Shown: piece by piece, positions 30,390 through 40,182 of the stretch
Layout: each line of letters opens with the position of its first letter
How positions within the stretch are numbered: the stretch's first letter is position 1
NCBI RefSeq assembly: GCF_017676365.1
Contig: NZ_JADKMA010000009.1
Coordinates: forward strand, 1-64,000
Direction: 5' to 3'
Source: Streptomyces oryzae
GTDB taxonomy: Bacteria > Actinomycetota > Actinomycetes > Streptomycetales > Streptomycetaceae
DNA: 64,000 nt
Made by a program: the position numbers and the translations under genes
Notes under the pieces: model-generated
Databases searched by the model: none
The model's input: only the letters and a program-made list of their open reading frames with translations
What the model was told of the DNA's origin: nothing

Positions 30390-31373
30390 CTACTCCGCGG
30401 GGCGCCGCCGGTCCCGGTAGGAGAACCACGCGGCGGCCAGCGCCCCGGAGACGTTGTGCCACACGGAGAACACCGCCGCGGGCAGCGCGGCCAGCGGGCT
30501 GAAGTGCGCGGTGGCGAGGGATGCGGCGAGGCCGGAGTTCTGCATGCCCACCTCGAAGGCCAAGGCACGTCCGGCGGGCTCGCCCAGCCGCGAGAAGCGC
30601 CCCACGGTGTAACCGAGCGCCAGACCCAGGCCGTTGTGCAGGACGACCGCCAGAAAGACCAGCCCCGCAGCCGACTTGATCGCGTCCGCGCTGCCCGCCA
30701 CCACGATGCTGACGATGGCCGCGATGGTCACCGCCGAGAGCCACGGCAGCACGGGCAGCGCCCGCTCGACGTAGCGCCCCGCGAGCAGCCGCACAACCAA
30801 TCCGCCGATGACCGGCAGCAGCACCGTCTTGAGGATGTCGCCGACCATCGAGGCGGTGTCCACCGGCAGGAACTCCCCGGCGAGGAACAGCGTCAGAGGC
30901 GGCGTCAGCAGCGGAGCGACGAGCGTGGAGACCGAGGTCACCGAGACCGAGAGGGCCACGTCGCCGCGCGCCAGGTAGGTGACGACGTTCGAGGCCGTAC
31001 CACCCGGGGCGCAGCCGACGAGGATCAGCCCGGCCGCGAGCTGCGGCGAGAGGTCCAGCGCCTGGGCGATCAGCCAGCCGAGCCCCGGCATCACTATGTA
31101 CTGCGCCACAAGTCCGAGCGCGACCGCCCAGGGCCGGCGCACCACTGAGCGGAAGTCGGGCAGCGTCATGGTCAGGCCCATGCAGAACATGACGACGCCG
31201 AGCAGATACGGCACTGCCTCGGCCGCTCCCGTGAAGCTGCCCGGAGTCACCATGCCGAGGCCGCCGGCGAGCAGTACCAGCAGCGGGAAGAGGGTCACCG
31301 CGCGGCGGGCCCCGCGTTGCTCGGCGCCGGCGGCGGGGGAGTCCGGCGAGGTGTTCTGGTGTTCGGTTCGCAC
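30390..31373 (-). CDS. bile acid:sodium symporter family (BASS) transporter
   Basis: A 327-aa membrane protein with about ten helices. MFCMGLTMTLPDFRSV and the crossing-helix motif GCAPGGTASNVVTYLARGD (about 113-131), plus FEVGMQNSGLAASLA, are the BASS family signature. These carriers move organic anions or small acids with sodium; bile acids are unlikely substrates here. GTG 31373 is a guess: there is no clear ribosome binding site, and the frame stays open upstream. Confidence 0.85.
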   Translation of the reverse strand: MRTEHQNTSPDSPAAGAEQRGARRAVTLFPLLVLLAGGLGMVTPGSFTGAAEAVPYLLGVVMFCMGLTMTLPDFRSVVRRPWAVALGLVAQYIVMPGLGWLIAQALDLSPQLAAGLILVGCAPGGTASNVVTYLARGDVALSVSVTSVSTLVAPLLTPPLTLFLAGEFLPVDTASMVGDILKTVLLPVIGGLVVRLLAGRYVERALPVLPWLSAVTIAAIVSIVVAGSADAIKSAAGLVFLAVVLHNGLGLALGYTVGRFSRLGEPAGRALAFEVGMQNSGLAASLATAHFSPLAALPAAVFSVWHNVSGALAAAWFSYRDRRRPAE

Positions 31374-31486
31374 CCGCAGAGAAAACGCCCTGGTGGAGCT
31401 GGTTGGCAAGGCCGTCTCGCAATGTGACCGGTGCGCTGCTGTCCTGCGGAGCTCGGGCAGTCCGTCCCCCCTTCCGAGGAGAAGCC

Positions 31487-32371
31487 CTACCGCGGCTTCG
31501 GCGCCTGGATGTTGAGGATGCCCAGCGTGGACTGCGCGGGCAGCAGACCGGACTCGATCACCGCGGTGAACGCGGGACGGTTGAGCTCGGCCAGCCGGGC
31601 GCAGCCGTCCTCGCCGAGGACGCGATACGGCCCCGCGGCAAGCTCGTCCGTCAACCGCTCCACCTCGTCCCGCACTTCGCGCCCGCGCTCGGTGGCCGTC
31701 CCCTCCGCGTCCACCAGCCCCCTCTCCCTCAGCCGGGTGCGGGCGGCTGCCCACTCCTGCTCGTTCCAGCCGCGCGAGGCGAAGTTCTCCGCGGGTGCCG
31801 CGCCGATTCCGGCGAAGGACACCAGCGCCTCGCAGCCGTCAAGACCGGCGGACTGCAACGCCACCAGATGGCCGTCCCCGCGGTGTTCGCGCAGCACGTT
31901 CGCCGCCTGCCACAGCACCAGGTGCGGCTCTTGCGGCCACTCCAGCGCGGCGTTGGCGGCGGCCAGCGGGCGCCCGGCGAAGTCGGCGGCCTCGGCGGCG
32001 GTGCGTGCCAGTGCGGCCGCCTCGGCGAGTCCGGGGTCCGCGATCCGGTCGCCGAGAATGGCGCGCAGCGTCGCGTCCACGCTCCGTGTCCGCGCTTCCA
32101 GCACCGCACCGGGCGAGGCCGTCGCCCAGACACCGGGCACGTGCGCGGCGACCCTGTGCGGGCTGAAGCTGTAGAACGTCGCCGTCACCAGCCGGGCACT
32201 CGCCGCTCCGAGCGGGGCCGCACGCAGGGCGAAGTAGAAGGGCCAGCGCGCGGTGGCGTCGTAGCCGAGGGCGCCGGCCTCCGCGGCTGTCCGCCGGGAG
32301 AAGTAGACGGACGCGTAGACGGGCTCGAGCTGGTGCCACGTCTGCCGCGCGAGACTCGGGTAGTCAGTCAT
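31487..32371 (-). CDS. SCO6745-family protein (winged-helix-like, function unknown)
   Basis: A 294-aa soluble protein starting MTDYPSLARQTWHQLEPVYA and containing YFALRAAPLGAASARLVTATFYSFSP (written here as two adjoining segments at about 46-58 and 59-71), which resembles the SCO6745-type family of actinobacteria. The C-terminal part (about 195-270) looks like a winged helix (WNEQEWAAARTRLRERGLVD). No enzymatic motif is recognised. Divergent from the DUF488 gene, 72 nt apart. Confidence 0.72.
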   Translation of the reverse strand: MTDYPSLARQTWHQLEPVYASVYFSRRTAAEAGALGYDATARWPFYFALRAAPLGAASARLVTATFYSFSPHRVAAHVPGVWATASPGAVLEARTRSVDATLRAILGDRIADPGLAEAAALARTAAEAADFAGRPLAAANAALEWPQEPHLVLWQAANVLREHRGDGHLVALQSAGLDGCEALVSFAGIGAAPAENFASRGWNEQEWAAARTRLRERGLVDAEGTATERGREVRDEVERLTDELAAGPYRVLGEDGCARLAELNRPAFTAVIESGLLPAQSTLGILNIQAPKPR

Positions 32372-32443
32372 GGCGGAAAGCTATCCGGCAATGTGAACGG
32401 TGTCAACATGCGAGAGTGCGGGCACCGGTCGCAGGCTGGCGTC

Positions 32444-32827
32444 ATGGCTGCCAAGAAGAAACCGAAGATCCAGGTGCGCCGCGTCTACGAGGCGCCCGAG
32501 CCGGGAACCGACGGTGCGCGCGTCCTGGTGGACCGGGTCTGGCCGCGCGGTCTGTCCAAGGAGGAGGCCGCACTGGACGCCTGGCACAAGGACGTCGCGC
32601 CCAGCACGGAGCTGCGCAAGTGGTACGGGCACGATCCGGACCGCTTCGACGCGTTCGCCGAGCGCTACCGCGCCGAGCTGGCCACGGAAGAGGGCGAGCA
32701 GGCGCTCGGCGACCTCCTCGAGACCGCCTCCGGTGCCGGCACCCTCACTCTGCTGACCGCCGTCAAGGACCCCGCCCTCGGCCACACCCGGGTGCTGGCG
32801 GAAGAGCTGAAGGGGCGCGCCTCGTAG
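32444..32827 (+). CDS. DUF488 family protein
   Basis: A 127-aa protein with the DUF488 pattern: VRRVYEAPEPGTDGARVLVD at the N-terminus, then RVWPRGLSKEEAALDAW (about 37-53), and TLLTAVKDPALGHTRVL near the end. This family is widespread and uncharacterised; members often accompany stress genes. ATG 32444 is used; an in-frame ATG at 32408 adds twelve residues but lacks a better ribosome binding site. Confidence 0.85.
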   Translation: MAAKKKPKIQVRRVYEAPEPGTDGARVLVDRVWPRGLSKEEAALDAWHKDVAPSTELRKWYGHDPDRFDAFAERYRAELATEEGEQALGDLLETASGAGTLTLLTAVKDPALGHTRVLAEELKGRAS

Positions 32828-32859
32828 GGGGCGCCGGCGCCGCAGGCCGGAAACGCTGA

Positions 32860-34434
<1,575 letters not shown>

Positions 34435-34478
34435 CCCGCAATCCCGGGCACCCGGCGTGGGGGCTGCGCTTGCCAGCC

Positions 34479-34522
34479 CTGCTCCCCCAAGCTCTTCGAG
34501 CAGGGGGTACCCCTAGGCGCAG
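34479..34522. repeat. dispersed palindromic repeat, family B, copy 1
   Basis: CTGCTCCCCCAAGCTCTTCG followed by AGCAGGGGGTACCCC and GGCGCAG. The GCTCCCCC / GGGGG arms and the CAAGCTCTTCGAG centre are identical to the copy at 52277-52321. Both copies neighbour a family A repeat. Confidence 0.8.
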
Positions 34523-34563
34523 ACCTCCCAAGCACAGCAGGTGCAGAGCAGACGTGCCCCGTA

Positions 34564-34595
34564 AGGGGCGCGGGGAACTGCGCGACAAGCCACAA
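34564..34595 (+). repeat. dispersed 32-nt repeat, family A, copy 2
   Basis: Same 32-nt word as at 16886-16917 with a single difference, and identical to the inverted copy at 52217-52248. Located between argH and the following reductase. Confidence 0.85.
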
Positions 34596-34624
34596 ACAAC
34601 CCGCAGCCTGCAACGCACAGCAAG

Positions 34625-34660
34625 GGGCACCCCCTCATCAGGCATCGTGAGGGGGTGCCC
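34625..34660. terminator. strong hairpin downstream of argH
   Basis: GGGCACCCCCTCA (34625-34637) pairs perfectly with TGAGGGGGTGCCC (34648-34660) across a 10-nt loop. No T-tail; probably the argH terminator. Confidence 0.6.
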
Positions 34661-34698
34661 GGGCCGGGGTACAGGGCCCAGCGTCACCCGCCCAGTAC

Positions 34699-34725
34699 GG
34701 TGGGGCGGCAAAGAGCCGCCCCACC
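34699..34725 (+). promoter_or_regulatory. perfect hairpin just before the aldo/keto reductase ribosome binding site
   Basis: GGTGGGGCGGC (34699-34709), loop AAAGA, GCCGCCCCACC (34715-34725). It ends 9 nt before the GGGAG ribosome binding site. It could be a second terminator arm or an mRNA 5' structure. Confidence 0.4.
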
Positions 34726-34745
34726 GCCCGCGCCGGGAGATGCCG

Positions 34746-35717
34746 ATGCCCTTCACCCGTCTCGCTTCCGCCACCACACCGACGGCCCACCTCGGCCTCG
34801 GCCTGGCCGCCGTCGGCCGCCCCGCGTACATCACGCTCGGCCGGGAAGCGGAGCTTCCCGGCAACCGCACGCCGGAGGCGATGCGCTCCCGTACGCACGA
34901 ACTCCTCGACGCCGCCTACGCCCAGGGCGTGCGCTACTTCGACGCGGCGCGCTCATACGGGCGGGCCGAGGAGTTCCTGGCGGCGTGGCTGCACGAGCAC
35001 CCGGAGGCCGACGACGTGGTCGTCGGCAGCAAGTGGGGCTACACCTATGTGGGGGAGTGGCGGACGGACGCGGCGGAGCACGAGGTCAAGGACCACTCCC
35101 TCGCGGCGTTCGAGCGGCAGCTGGCCGAGAGCCGGGAACTGCTCGGCGACCGGCTGGACCTGTACCAGATCCACTCCGTCACCCCGGACAGCCCCGCGCT
35201 GACGGACACCGCGCTGCACGAGCGGCTGGCCCGGCTGGCGGCCGAGGGCGTCACGGTCGGCTTCAGCACCAGCGGCCCCGCGCAGGCCGACGCCATCCGC
35301 GCGGGGCTGGCGGTCACGGTGGACGGCGAGCCGCTCTTCCGTACCGTCCAGAGCACCTACAACCTGCTGGAGACCTCGGCGGCGGGCGCGCTGGCCGAGG
35401 CGCACGAGGCGGGGCTGACGGTGATCGTCAAGGAGGCCATGGCCAACGGGCGGCTGGCTGGCGGGCAGGAGCCCCGCGATCTGCATCTGGTGGCCGAGGC
35501 GGCGGGAACCACTCCGGATGCCGTCGCGCTCGCCGCTGTGCTGCGGCAGCCGTGGGCGGGAGTCGTCCTCTCCGGCGCGGCCACCGTTGGTGAGCTGCAC
35601 GCCAATCTGCTGGCCACGGCCGCCGAGCTGGACGACGCCCAACTGGCGCTGCTGGCCGACCTGGTGGAGGAGCCCGAGGTGTACTGGCGGCGCCGCTCCG
35701 AGCTGCCGTGGCAGTGA
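34746..35717 (+). CDS. aldo/keto reductase (oxidoreductase)
   Basis: The 323-aa TIM-barrel protein keeps the AKR layout: YFDAARSYGRAEEFLAAWL (Asp and Tyr, about 62-80), VVGSKWGYTY (Lys) and LDLYQIHSVTPDS (His), so the catalytic tetrad is complete. FSTSGPAQADAIRAGL replaces the usual GVS motif. It probably reduces small carbonyls; substrate unknown. ATG 34746 is chosen because GGGAG lies 6 nt upstream, whereas ATG 34740 directly abuts it. Confidence 0.87.
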   Translation: MPFTRLASATTPTAHLGLGLAAVGRPAYITLGREAELPGNRTPEAMRSRTHELLDAAYAQGVRYFDAARSYGRAEEFLAAWLHEHPEADDVVVGSKWGYTYVGEWRTDAAEHEVKDHSLAAFERQLAESRELLGDRLDLYQIHSVTPDSPALTDTALHERLARLAAEGVTVGFSTSGPAQADAIRAGLAVTVDGEPLFRTVQSTYNLLETSAAGALAEAHEAGLTVIVKEAMANGRLAGGQEPRDLHLVAEAAGTTPDAVALAAVLRQPWAGVVLSGAATVGELHANLLATAAELDDAQLALLADLVEEPEVYWRRRSELPWQ

Positions 35718-35868
35718 AGCCCGCCGGCCCCCGCCGCCCGCCGAGATCTCTTCCCGCCGCAACGGCGGCGAGCCACAACCGCGAGGGCCCGGCGGAATCC
35801 GTCGACGGCCTCAGCGGCAGCGGGCACACCGCTCAAGCCGGCAGGCCGGCAATCCGGCAGATTCGGGC

Positions 35869-36549
35869 TCAGGCCGCCTTCGCCTTCGTCGCATACATGT
35901 CCACGTACTCCTGGCCCGAAAGGCGCATGACGTCGCTCATCACCTCGTCGGTCACCGCGCGGAGCACATAGCGGTCGCGGTCCATACCGTCGTACCGCGA
36001 GAAGTCGAGCGGTTCGCCGAAGCGAACCGTGATCCGGCGCCCGCCGCCGATCCGCGGGAGGCCCTTGCCGCCCGGCTGCACCTCGTCCGTACCGATCATC
36101 GCGAACGGCACCACGGGGGCGCCCGTCATCAGGGCGAGCCGTGCGATGCCCGTACGGCCCCGGTAGAGGCGGCCGTCGGGGGAGCGGGTGCCCTCGGGGT
36201 AGATGGCGAAGACCTTGCCCTCCTCCAGCACCCGGCGGCCGGTCATCAGTGCGGCGACGCCTCCGCGGCCGCCGTCCCGGTCGACGGGGATCATGCCGAC
36301 ACCGGTGAAGAACCACGCCATCAGGCGCCCCTTGAGGCTTTTGCCGGTGACGTACTCGTCCTTGCCGATGAAGAAGACCTGGCGGGTGGTGACCAGCGGC
36401 AGCACCATCGAGTCGATGAAGGTGAGGTGGTTGCCGGCCAGGATCACCGGACCCGAGCCGGGAATACGGTCGGCCCCTTCGATCTTCGGCCGGAACAGCA
36501 CGCGAAGGAGCGGGCCGAGCACTGCCTTGATCAGCCGGAAACGGGACAA
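35869..36549 (-). CDS. 1-acyl-sn-glycerol-3-phosphate acyltransferase-like protein
   Basis: The 226-aa protein has the PlsC acyltransferase blocks: HX4D in GNHLTFID (about 47-54), the glycerol-binding FIGKDEYVTGK and EGTRSPDGRLYRGRTGIA (block III), then a PVVPFAMIGT segment (block IV). It transfers an acyl chain to lysophosphatidate or a related acceptor at the inner membrane. The only well-placed start is TTG 36549, four nt after GGAGGG, an uncommon start codon. The much longer open frame upstream is a shadow of other genes. Confidence 0.88.
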   Translation of the reverse strand: MSRFRLIKAVLGPLLRVLFRPKIEGADRIPGSGPVILAGNHLTFIDSMVLPLVTTRQVFFIGKDEYVTGKSLKGRLMAWFFTGVGMIPVDRDGGRGGVAALMTGRRVLEEGKVFAIYPEGTRSPDGRLYRGRTGIARLALMTGAPVVPFAMIGTDEVQPGGKGLPRIGGGRRITVRFGEPLDFSRYDGMDRDRYVLRAVTDEVMSDVMRLSGQEYVDMYATKAKAA

Positions 36550-36855
36550 CGGACCCTCCGCCCAAGTCGATATGACCGTGCGCCTGGTCGATGCGCACGG
36601 ACGTGGTCGATGCGCAGGACGCGCAGATGAGGACGATACTCGCCGCTTCGGGTACCCGGCACACCGGGTTGGTTGCACCGTTACGGGGAATTGACGCGGG
36701 TTACCTCCGTATTGCTCCCCTCCCGGTCGCCGACTCGCCGGTGTTTCAGCCGTGTTCGCCCGCACGTCTCCCCGGCGTCCCCCGGCCGGTCCTACGATCA
36801 GCCCGACGTGTGGCAGGGGCCGGACATCGGTGCCACCGGGAGATGAGGAGAGCGC
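36550..36855. other. 306-bp divergent intergenic region
   Basis: Separates the acyltransferase and glycerophosphodiesterase genes. I see no gene. A TTGACG word at 36690-36695 could be a -35 element for the rightward gene, but no matching -10 is convincing. Promoters for both directions must lie here. Confidence 0.4.
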
Positions 36856-38028
36856 ATGGGACAGGAGCAGCAGCCGGGCCGCAGAACCGTGCTCGGGGCG
36901 GCGGCGGTGCTGGGCGCGGCGGGTACGGGCGCGGTCGCGCTCGGCGGCGGCACCGCGCAGGCCGCGAGCCGCTCGGCGGTCCGCACCGAGGGAAGCGGGG
37001 ACGGCCACCGTGGCCTGCCCACTCCGGCCGTCATCGCGCACCGCGGCACCAGCGGTTACCGCCCCGAGCACACCTTCGGCTCCTACCAGCTCGCCCTCGA
37101 CATGGGCGCCGACGTCATCGAGCAGGACCTGGTGTCCACCAAGGACGGCCACCTGGTGTGCCGGCACGAGAACGACATCACCGCCACCACGGACGTGGCC
37201 GACCACCCCGAGTTCGCCTCCCGCAAGACCACCAAGACGGTCGACGGCGACGAGATCACCGGGTGGTTCACCGAGGACTTCACCCTCAAGGAGCTCAAGA
37301 CGCTGCGGGCCAAGGAGCGCATCCCCAAGCAGCGCCAGCACAACACCCTCTACAACGGCCGCTGGGAGGTGCCCAGCTTCGAAGAGGTCCTTCAGTGGGC
37401 CGACAAGCAGGGCAGGCAGCGCGGCCGCCCGGTATGGCTGCACGTCGAGACCAAGCACCCCACCTACTTCCGCAAGCTCGGCCTCGGCCTGGAGAAGCCG
37501 CTGGCCAAGCTGCTGCGCCGGTACGGGCGGCACAAGGCGGACTCTCCCAACTTCCTCCAGTCCTTCGAGCCGAGCAGCATGGAGCAGCTGAGCAAGCTGG
37601 TGGAGTGCCCCCGCGTCGTCCTGCTGTGGACTGCCGACTCGCGCCCCTGGGACTTCGAGGAAGCGGGAGACCCGCGCACCGTCGCCGATCTGGTCGAGCC
37701 CGAGGGGCTGAAGTGGATCGCCGGCTTCGCGCAGGGCATCGGGCCCACCCTCGACCTGATCATCCCCCGCAAGGAGGACGGCTCCCTCGGCGAGGAGACG
37801 ACCCTGGTGCGGGACGCGCACGCGCAGAAGCTGGTGCTGCACCCGTACACCATGCGCAACGAGAACACCTTCCTGCCGGCCGACTTCCGCAAGGGGGACG
37901 ATCCGAACGCGTACGGCGACGCGTTCGGTGCCTTCAAGCGCTGGTTCGAGACCGGCATCGACGGAATCTTCTCCGACAACTGCGACACCGCGCTGCTGGC
38001 GGCTGCCGACTTCCGCGCCAACCGCTGA
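36856..38028 (+). CDS. secreted glycerophosphodiester phosphodiesterase
   Basis: The 390-aa protein begins with a Tat signal (RRTVLGAAAVLGAAGTG, cut near AQA-A, residue 37). The mature part is a GDPD TIM barrel: VIAHRGTSGYRPEHTFGSY (catalytic His and the HRG/E pair, about 57-75), then DVIEQDLVSTKDG with metal-binding Glu and Asp, and a second catalytic His in VCRHEND. It hydrolyses glycerophosphodiesters to glycerol-3-phosphate outside the cell and resembles GlpQ. This suits phosphate or glycerol scavenging. ATG 36856 follows a GAGGAGAG site. Confidence 0.92.
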   Translation: MGQEQQPGRRTVLGAAAVLGAAGTGAVALGGGTAQAASRSAVRTEGSGDGHRGLPTPAVIAHRGTSGYRPEHTFGSYQLALDMGADVIEQDLVSTKDGHLVCRHENDITATTDVADHPEFASRKTTKTVDGDEITGWFTEDFTLKELKTLRAKERIPKQRQHNTLYNGRWEVPSFEEVLQWADKQGRQRGRPVWLHVETKHPTYFRKLGLGLEKPLAKLLRRYGRHKADSPNFLQSFEPSSMEQLSKLVECPRVVLLWTADSRPWDFEEAGDPRTVADLVEPEGLKWIAGFAQGIGPTLDLIIPRKEDGSLGEETTLVRDAHAQKLVLHPYTMRNENTFLPADFRKGDDPNAYGDAFGAFKRWFETGIDGIFSDNCDTALLAAADFRANR

Positions 38029-38110
38029 CCAGTCCCGCCCCGTTCCACCCGCACGAGTGACGCGCCGCCCGTTCCGCAACCGCGGCCGGGCGGCGCGCGT
38101 GCAGCGGCGT

Positions 38111-38782
38111 ATGACCGAACACGCGCTGATGGCGCCCGGCTTGCGGGCGCTGCTGGATGCCGAGTGCGCCGCCGAGGCCGCCGCCCGCTCCGGCGCGGAC
38201 GCCGAGGATCTGCGCCAGGGCGTCTGGCTGCGCTGGCTGGAGCAGCTGCGCCGCACCGGGCCGCCTACCGAGCCCGCCGCCTGGCTGGCCGCCGCGGTAT
38301 GGGCCGAAGCCCGGGCGGCGGCGGACGCGGGCGAGGGGCGCGAGGTACCGCGAGGGGCCGAGCCCGCACCCCGTACACCTCCGCAGTCGAGGATCACCGC
38401 AGCCGACGGCCACGGCGATCCGGCCAGCGACACCGAGGCGCCGCTGCTGGCCATCGAGCGGCGCCGCGAACTTGTCGCGGCCGTCAGCGGACTTCCGGGG
38501 CGCTGTCCCGCCGTGCTGCGCGCGCTGCTGTCCAGGAAAGACCCCACATACCCGCAAATCGCCCATGAGTTGGGAATCTCACAGGGTGCGGTGGGCCCGC
38601 TGCGTTCCCGCTGTCTGGAATGCCTGCGCAGAATGCTCGCGGCAAAGGTTCCGCCACCCGGAAGTAAGGGAAGGGTGCGAGAGGCAACCGGCGTCACCAG
38701 GGCAGACTGCACGGACACGGCACCCTCACTCTCCCGTGCCCGTGCGCACACAACTTGGGGAGGCATGCGCACATGGGCATGA
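38111..38782 (+). CDS. sigma-factor-like DNA-binding protein (ECF-like)
   Basis: A 223-aa protein whose C-terminal half contains a sigma region 4-type helix-turn-helix: LPGRCPAVLRALLSRKD, then YPQIAHELGISQGAVGPLRS (about 155-174) and CLECLRRML. The N-terminal part (DAEDLRQGVWLRWLEQL) looks like a weak region 2. It may be a divergent ECF sigma factor or a sigma-like regulator. The last 10 nt overlap the next gene, suggesting coupling. The last 40 residues look unstructured. Start ATG 38111 lacks a strong ribosome binding site. Confidence 0.7.
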   Translation: MTEHALMAPGLRALLDAECAAEAAARSGADAEDLRQGVWLRWLEQLRRTGPPTEPAAWLAAAVWAEARAAADAGEGREVPRGAEPAPRTPPQSRITAADGHGDPASDTEAPLLAIERRRELVAAVSGLPGRCPAVLRALLSRKDPTYPQIAHELGISQGAVGPLRSRCLECLRRMLAAKVPPPGSKGRVREATGVTRADCTDTAPSLSRARAHTTWGGMRTWA

Positions 38783-39267
38783 GCGTGACCATCTCTGCGG
38801 CGGACGAGCGAGACGCCGAACAGATACTGAAGCTGCAGTACCTCTGCTTCCAGAGCGAGGCGGAACTGTACGGCGACTACTCCATCGAGCCGCTCGTCCA
38901 GACGCTGGACGAGCTGCGGGCCGAACTCGCCGAGGGCTGCATGGTGGTGGCCCGGCTCGGCGAGGAGGTCGTCGGCACCGTGCGCGGCAAGGTCGATGCC
39001 GAGGGCACCGCGCGCATCGGCCGGCTGTGTGTGCACCCCCGCCTCCAGGGGCACGGACTGGGCGGCCGGCTGCTGGCCGCCGTCGAGGCCCGGCTCGCCG
39101 ACGAGTTCGCGCCCAAGCGCTACCACCTGGTGACCGGCAGCCGCAGCGAGGGCAACCTTCGGTTGTACCGCCGCCTGGGGTACACCCCGGTGGGGACCGA
39201 GCGGGACCGCCGGGTGACGCTGGTGGCTCTCGCCAAGGACGCCACGGAGTACGCCACCAGCGCGTAG
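38773..39267 (+). CDS. GNAT family N-acetyltransferase
   Basis: The 164-aa protein has a single GNAT domain with motif A LCVHPRLQGHGLGGRLLAA (about 85-103), which binds acetyl-CoA, and a C-terminal NLRLYRRLGYTPVG segment. The acceptor is unknown. ATG 38773 has GGGGAGG 9 nt upstream; ATG 38779 is a close alternative. Start overlaps the end of the sigma-like gene by 10 nt. Confidence 0.88.
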   Translation: MGMSVTISAADERDAEQILKLQYLCFQSEAELYGDYSIEPLVQTLDELRAELAEGCMVVARLGEEVVGTVRGKVDAEGTARIGRLCVHPRLQGHGLGGRLLAAVEARLADEFAPKRYHLVTGSRSEGNLRLYRRLGYTPVGTERDRRVTLVALAKDATEYATSA

Positions 39268-39316
39268 CGCTGTGCCGGGCGCCGGAGCTTGGGGGCCGGG
39301 CCCGTCGCGCGGGGAG

Positions 39317-39748
39317 TCACCCGTCGCGGCGGGCCCGCAGCCACCACAGGCCCGTCACCGGGAGGGCGACGGGGATGAAGAGGTAGCCCATCCCGTAGTC
39401 GGACCAGACCGTGGCGTCCGGGAAGGCGGACGGCTCCACCAGGGTCCAGGTGCCCACCGCCAGGACGCCGAAGAGCTCCAGTGCGCAGCAGGTGAGGGCG
39501 GCTCTGCGCGCGCCCTCACCGCCCCTGACCAGGGAGAGCGTGATGAACGCGTACACCACGGCGGCGACCGCCGAGAGGACGTAGGCCAGCGGCGCCTCGT
39601 GGAAACGGGTCGACAGCTGGACGGCCGAGCGCGAGGCGGCGCCCACCGTGAAGATCCCGTAGAGCGTGACCAGCAGCTTGCCGGGACCGGTGTTGATGCC
39701 CGCGCGGCGGGGCGCGGGAACGGTCTGCGAGGGCGTTCGTTCAGCCAC
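39317..39748 (-). CDS. small integral membrane protein, function unknown
   Basis: 143 aa with four predicted membrane helices (about 27-46, 55-75, 84-103, 118-138) and an Arg-rich C-terminus. I do not recognise the family. The first 8 nt overlap the 3' end of the upstream membrane gene, so the two are probably translated as a pair. Confidence 0.7.
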   Translation of the reverse strand: MAERTPSQTVPAPRRAGINTGPGKLLVTLYGIFTVGAASRSAVQLSTRFHEAPLAYVLSAVAAVVYAFITLSLVRGGEGARRAALTCCALELFGVLAVGTWTLVEPSAFPDATVWSDYGMGYLFIPVALPVTGLWWLRARRDG

Positions 39749-40112
39749 CCGTGCCGCCTCCCCAGATGTCGTGGAGACGCACCTGCAGGACCGCCAGTAC
39801 GACGGCGCCCGCCACCACTGTCAGCGAGCCCCACTTGGTGCGCTCCGTGAGCGAGATCAGACCCACCACCGGCACGCACGCCACGACGCCGACCAGGTAG
39901 GAGAAGAAGATCACCGAGCCCTCGGCCGCGGTCTGGCCGCGGGCCGCCTGGACGATGCCGACCACCAGCTGCGCCAGCGCGAGCAGGGTCACCACGGCCA
40001 TGCCGGCGAAGTGCCAGTCCTTCGTGGGCTGGTCGCGGTAGGCCGCCCAGCCGCACCACGCGGCCAGCGCAAGTGCGGCCACGGCGAGCGCGACGGTCAG
40101 CGGGGTGAGCAT
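39741..40112 (-). CDS. small integral membrane protein, function unknown
   Basis: 123 aa starting MLTPLTVALAVAALALAAWC, with four predicted helices and a short polar C-terminus. Family not recognised. Start ATG 40112 is chosen because the upstream continuation is Arg-rich and off-frame to its neighbours. It overlaps the next membrane gene by 8 nt; the two may form a membrane complex. Confidence 0.68.
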   Translation of the reverse strand: MLTPLTVALAVAALALAAWCGWAAYRDQPTKDWHFAGMAVVTLLALAQLVVGIVQAARGQTAAEGSVIFFSYLVGVVACVPVVGLISLTERTKWGSLTVVAGAVVLAVLQVRLHDIWGGGTGG

Positions 40113-40169
40113 GTGAAGGAGTCTAGAAGGGCGCCCGGGCCCGCCGACGCGCGCCCCCGGGCGTCCGCG

Positions 40170-40175
40170 TACGCT
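40170..40175 (+). promoter_or_regulatory. -10-like element of a leaderless promoter (HAD hydrolase)
   Basis: TACGCT ends 7 nt before ATG 40183, and there is no ribosome binding site between them. Confidence 0.4.
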
Positions 40176-40182
40176 GCCCGGC

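Noticed and set aside
35869-39126. 1085-residue minus-strand open frame
   Set aside because: Only its last 226 residues are protein-like (acyltransferase). The rest is antisense to the glycerophosphodiesterase, sigma-like and GNAT genes. A TTG with ribosome binding site at 36549 gives the real start.
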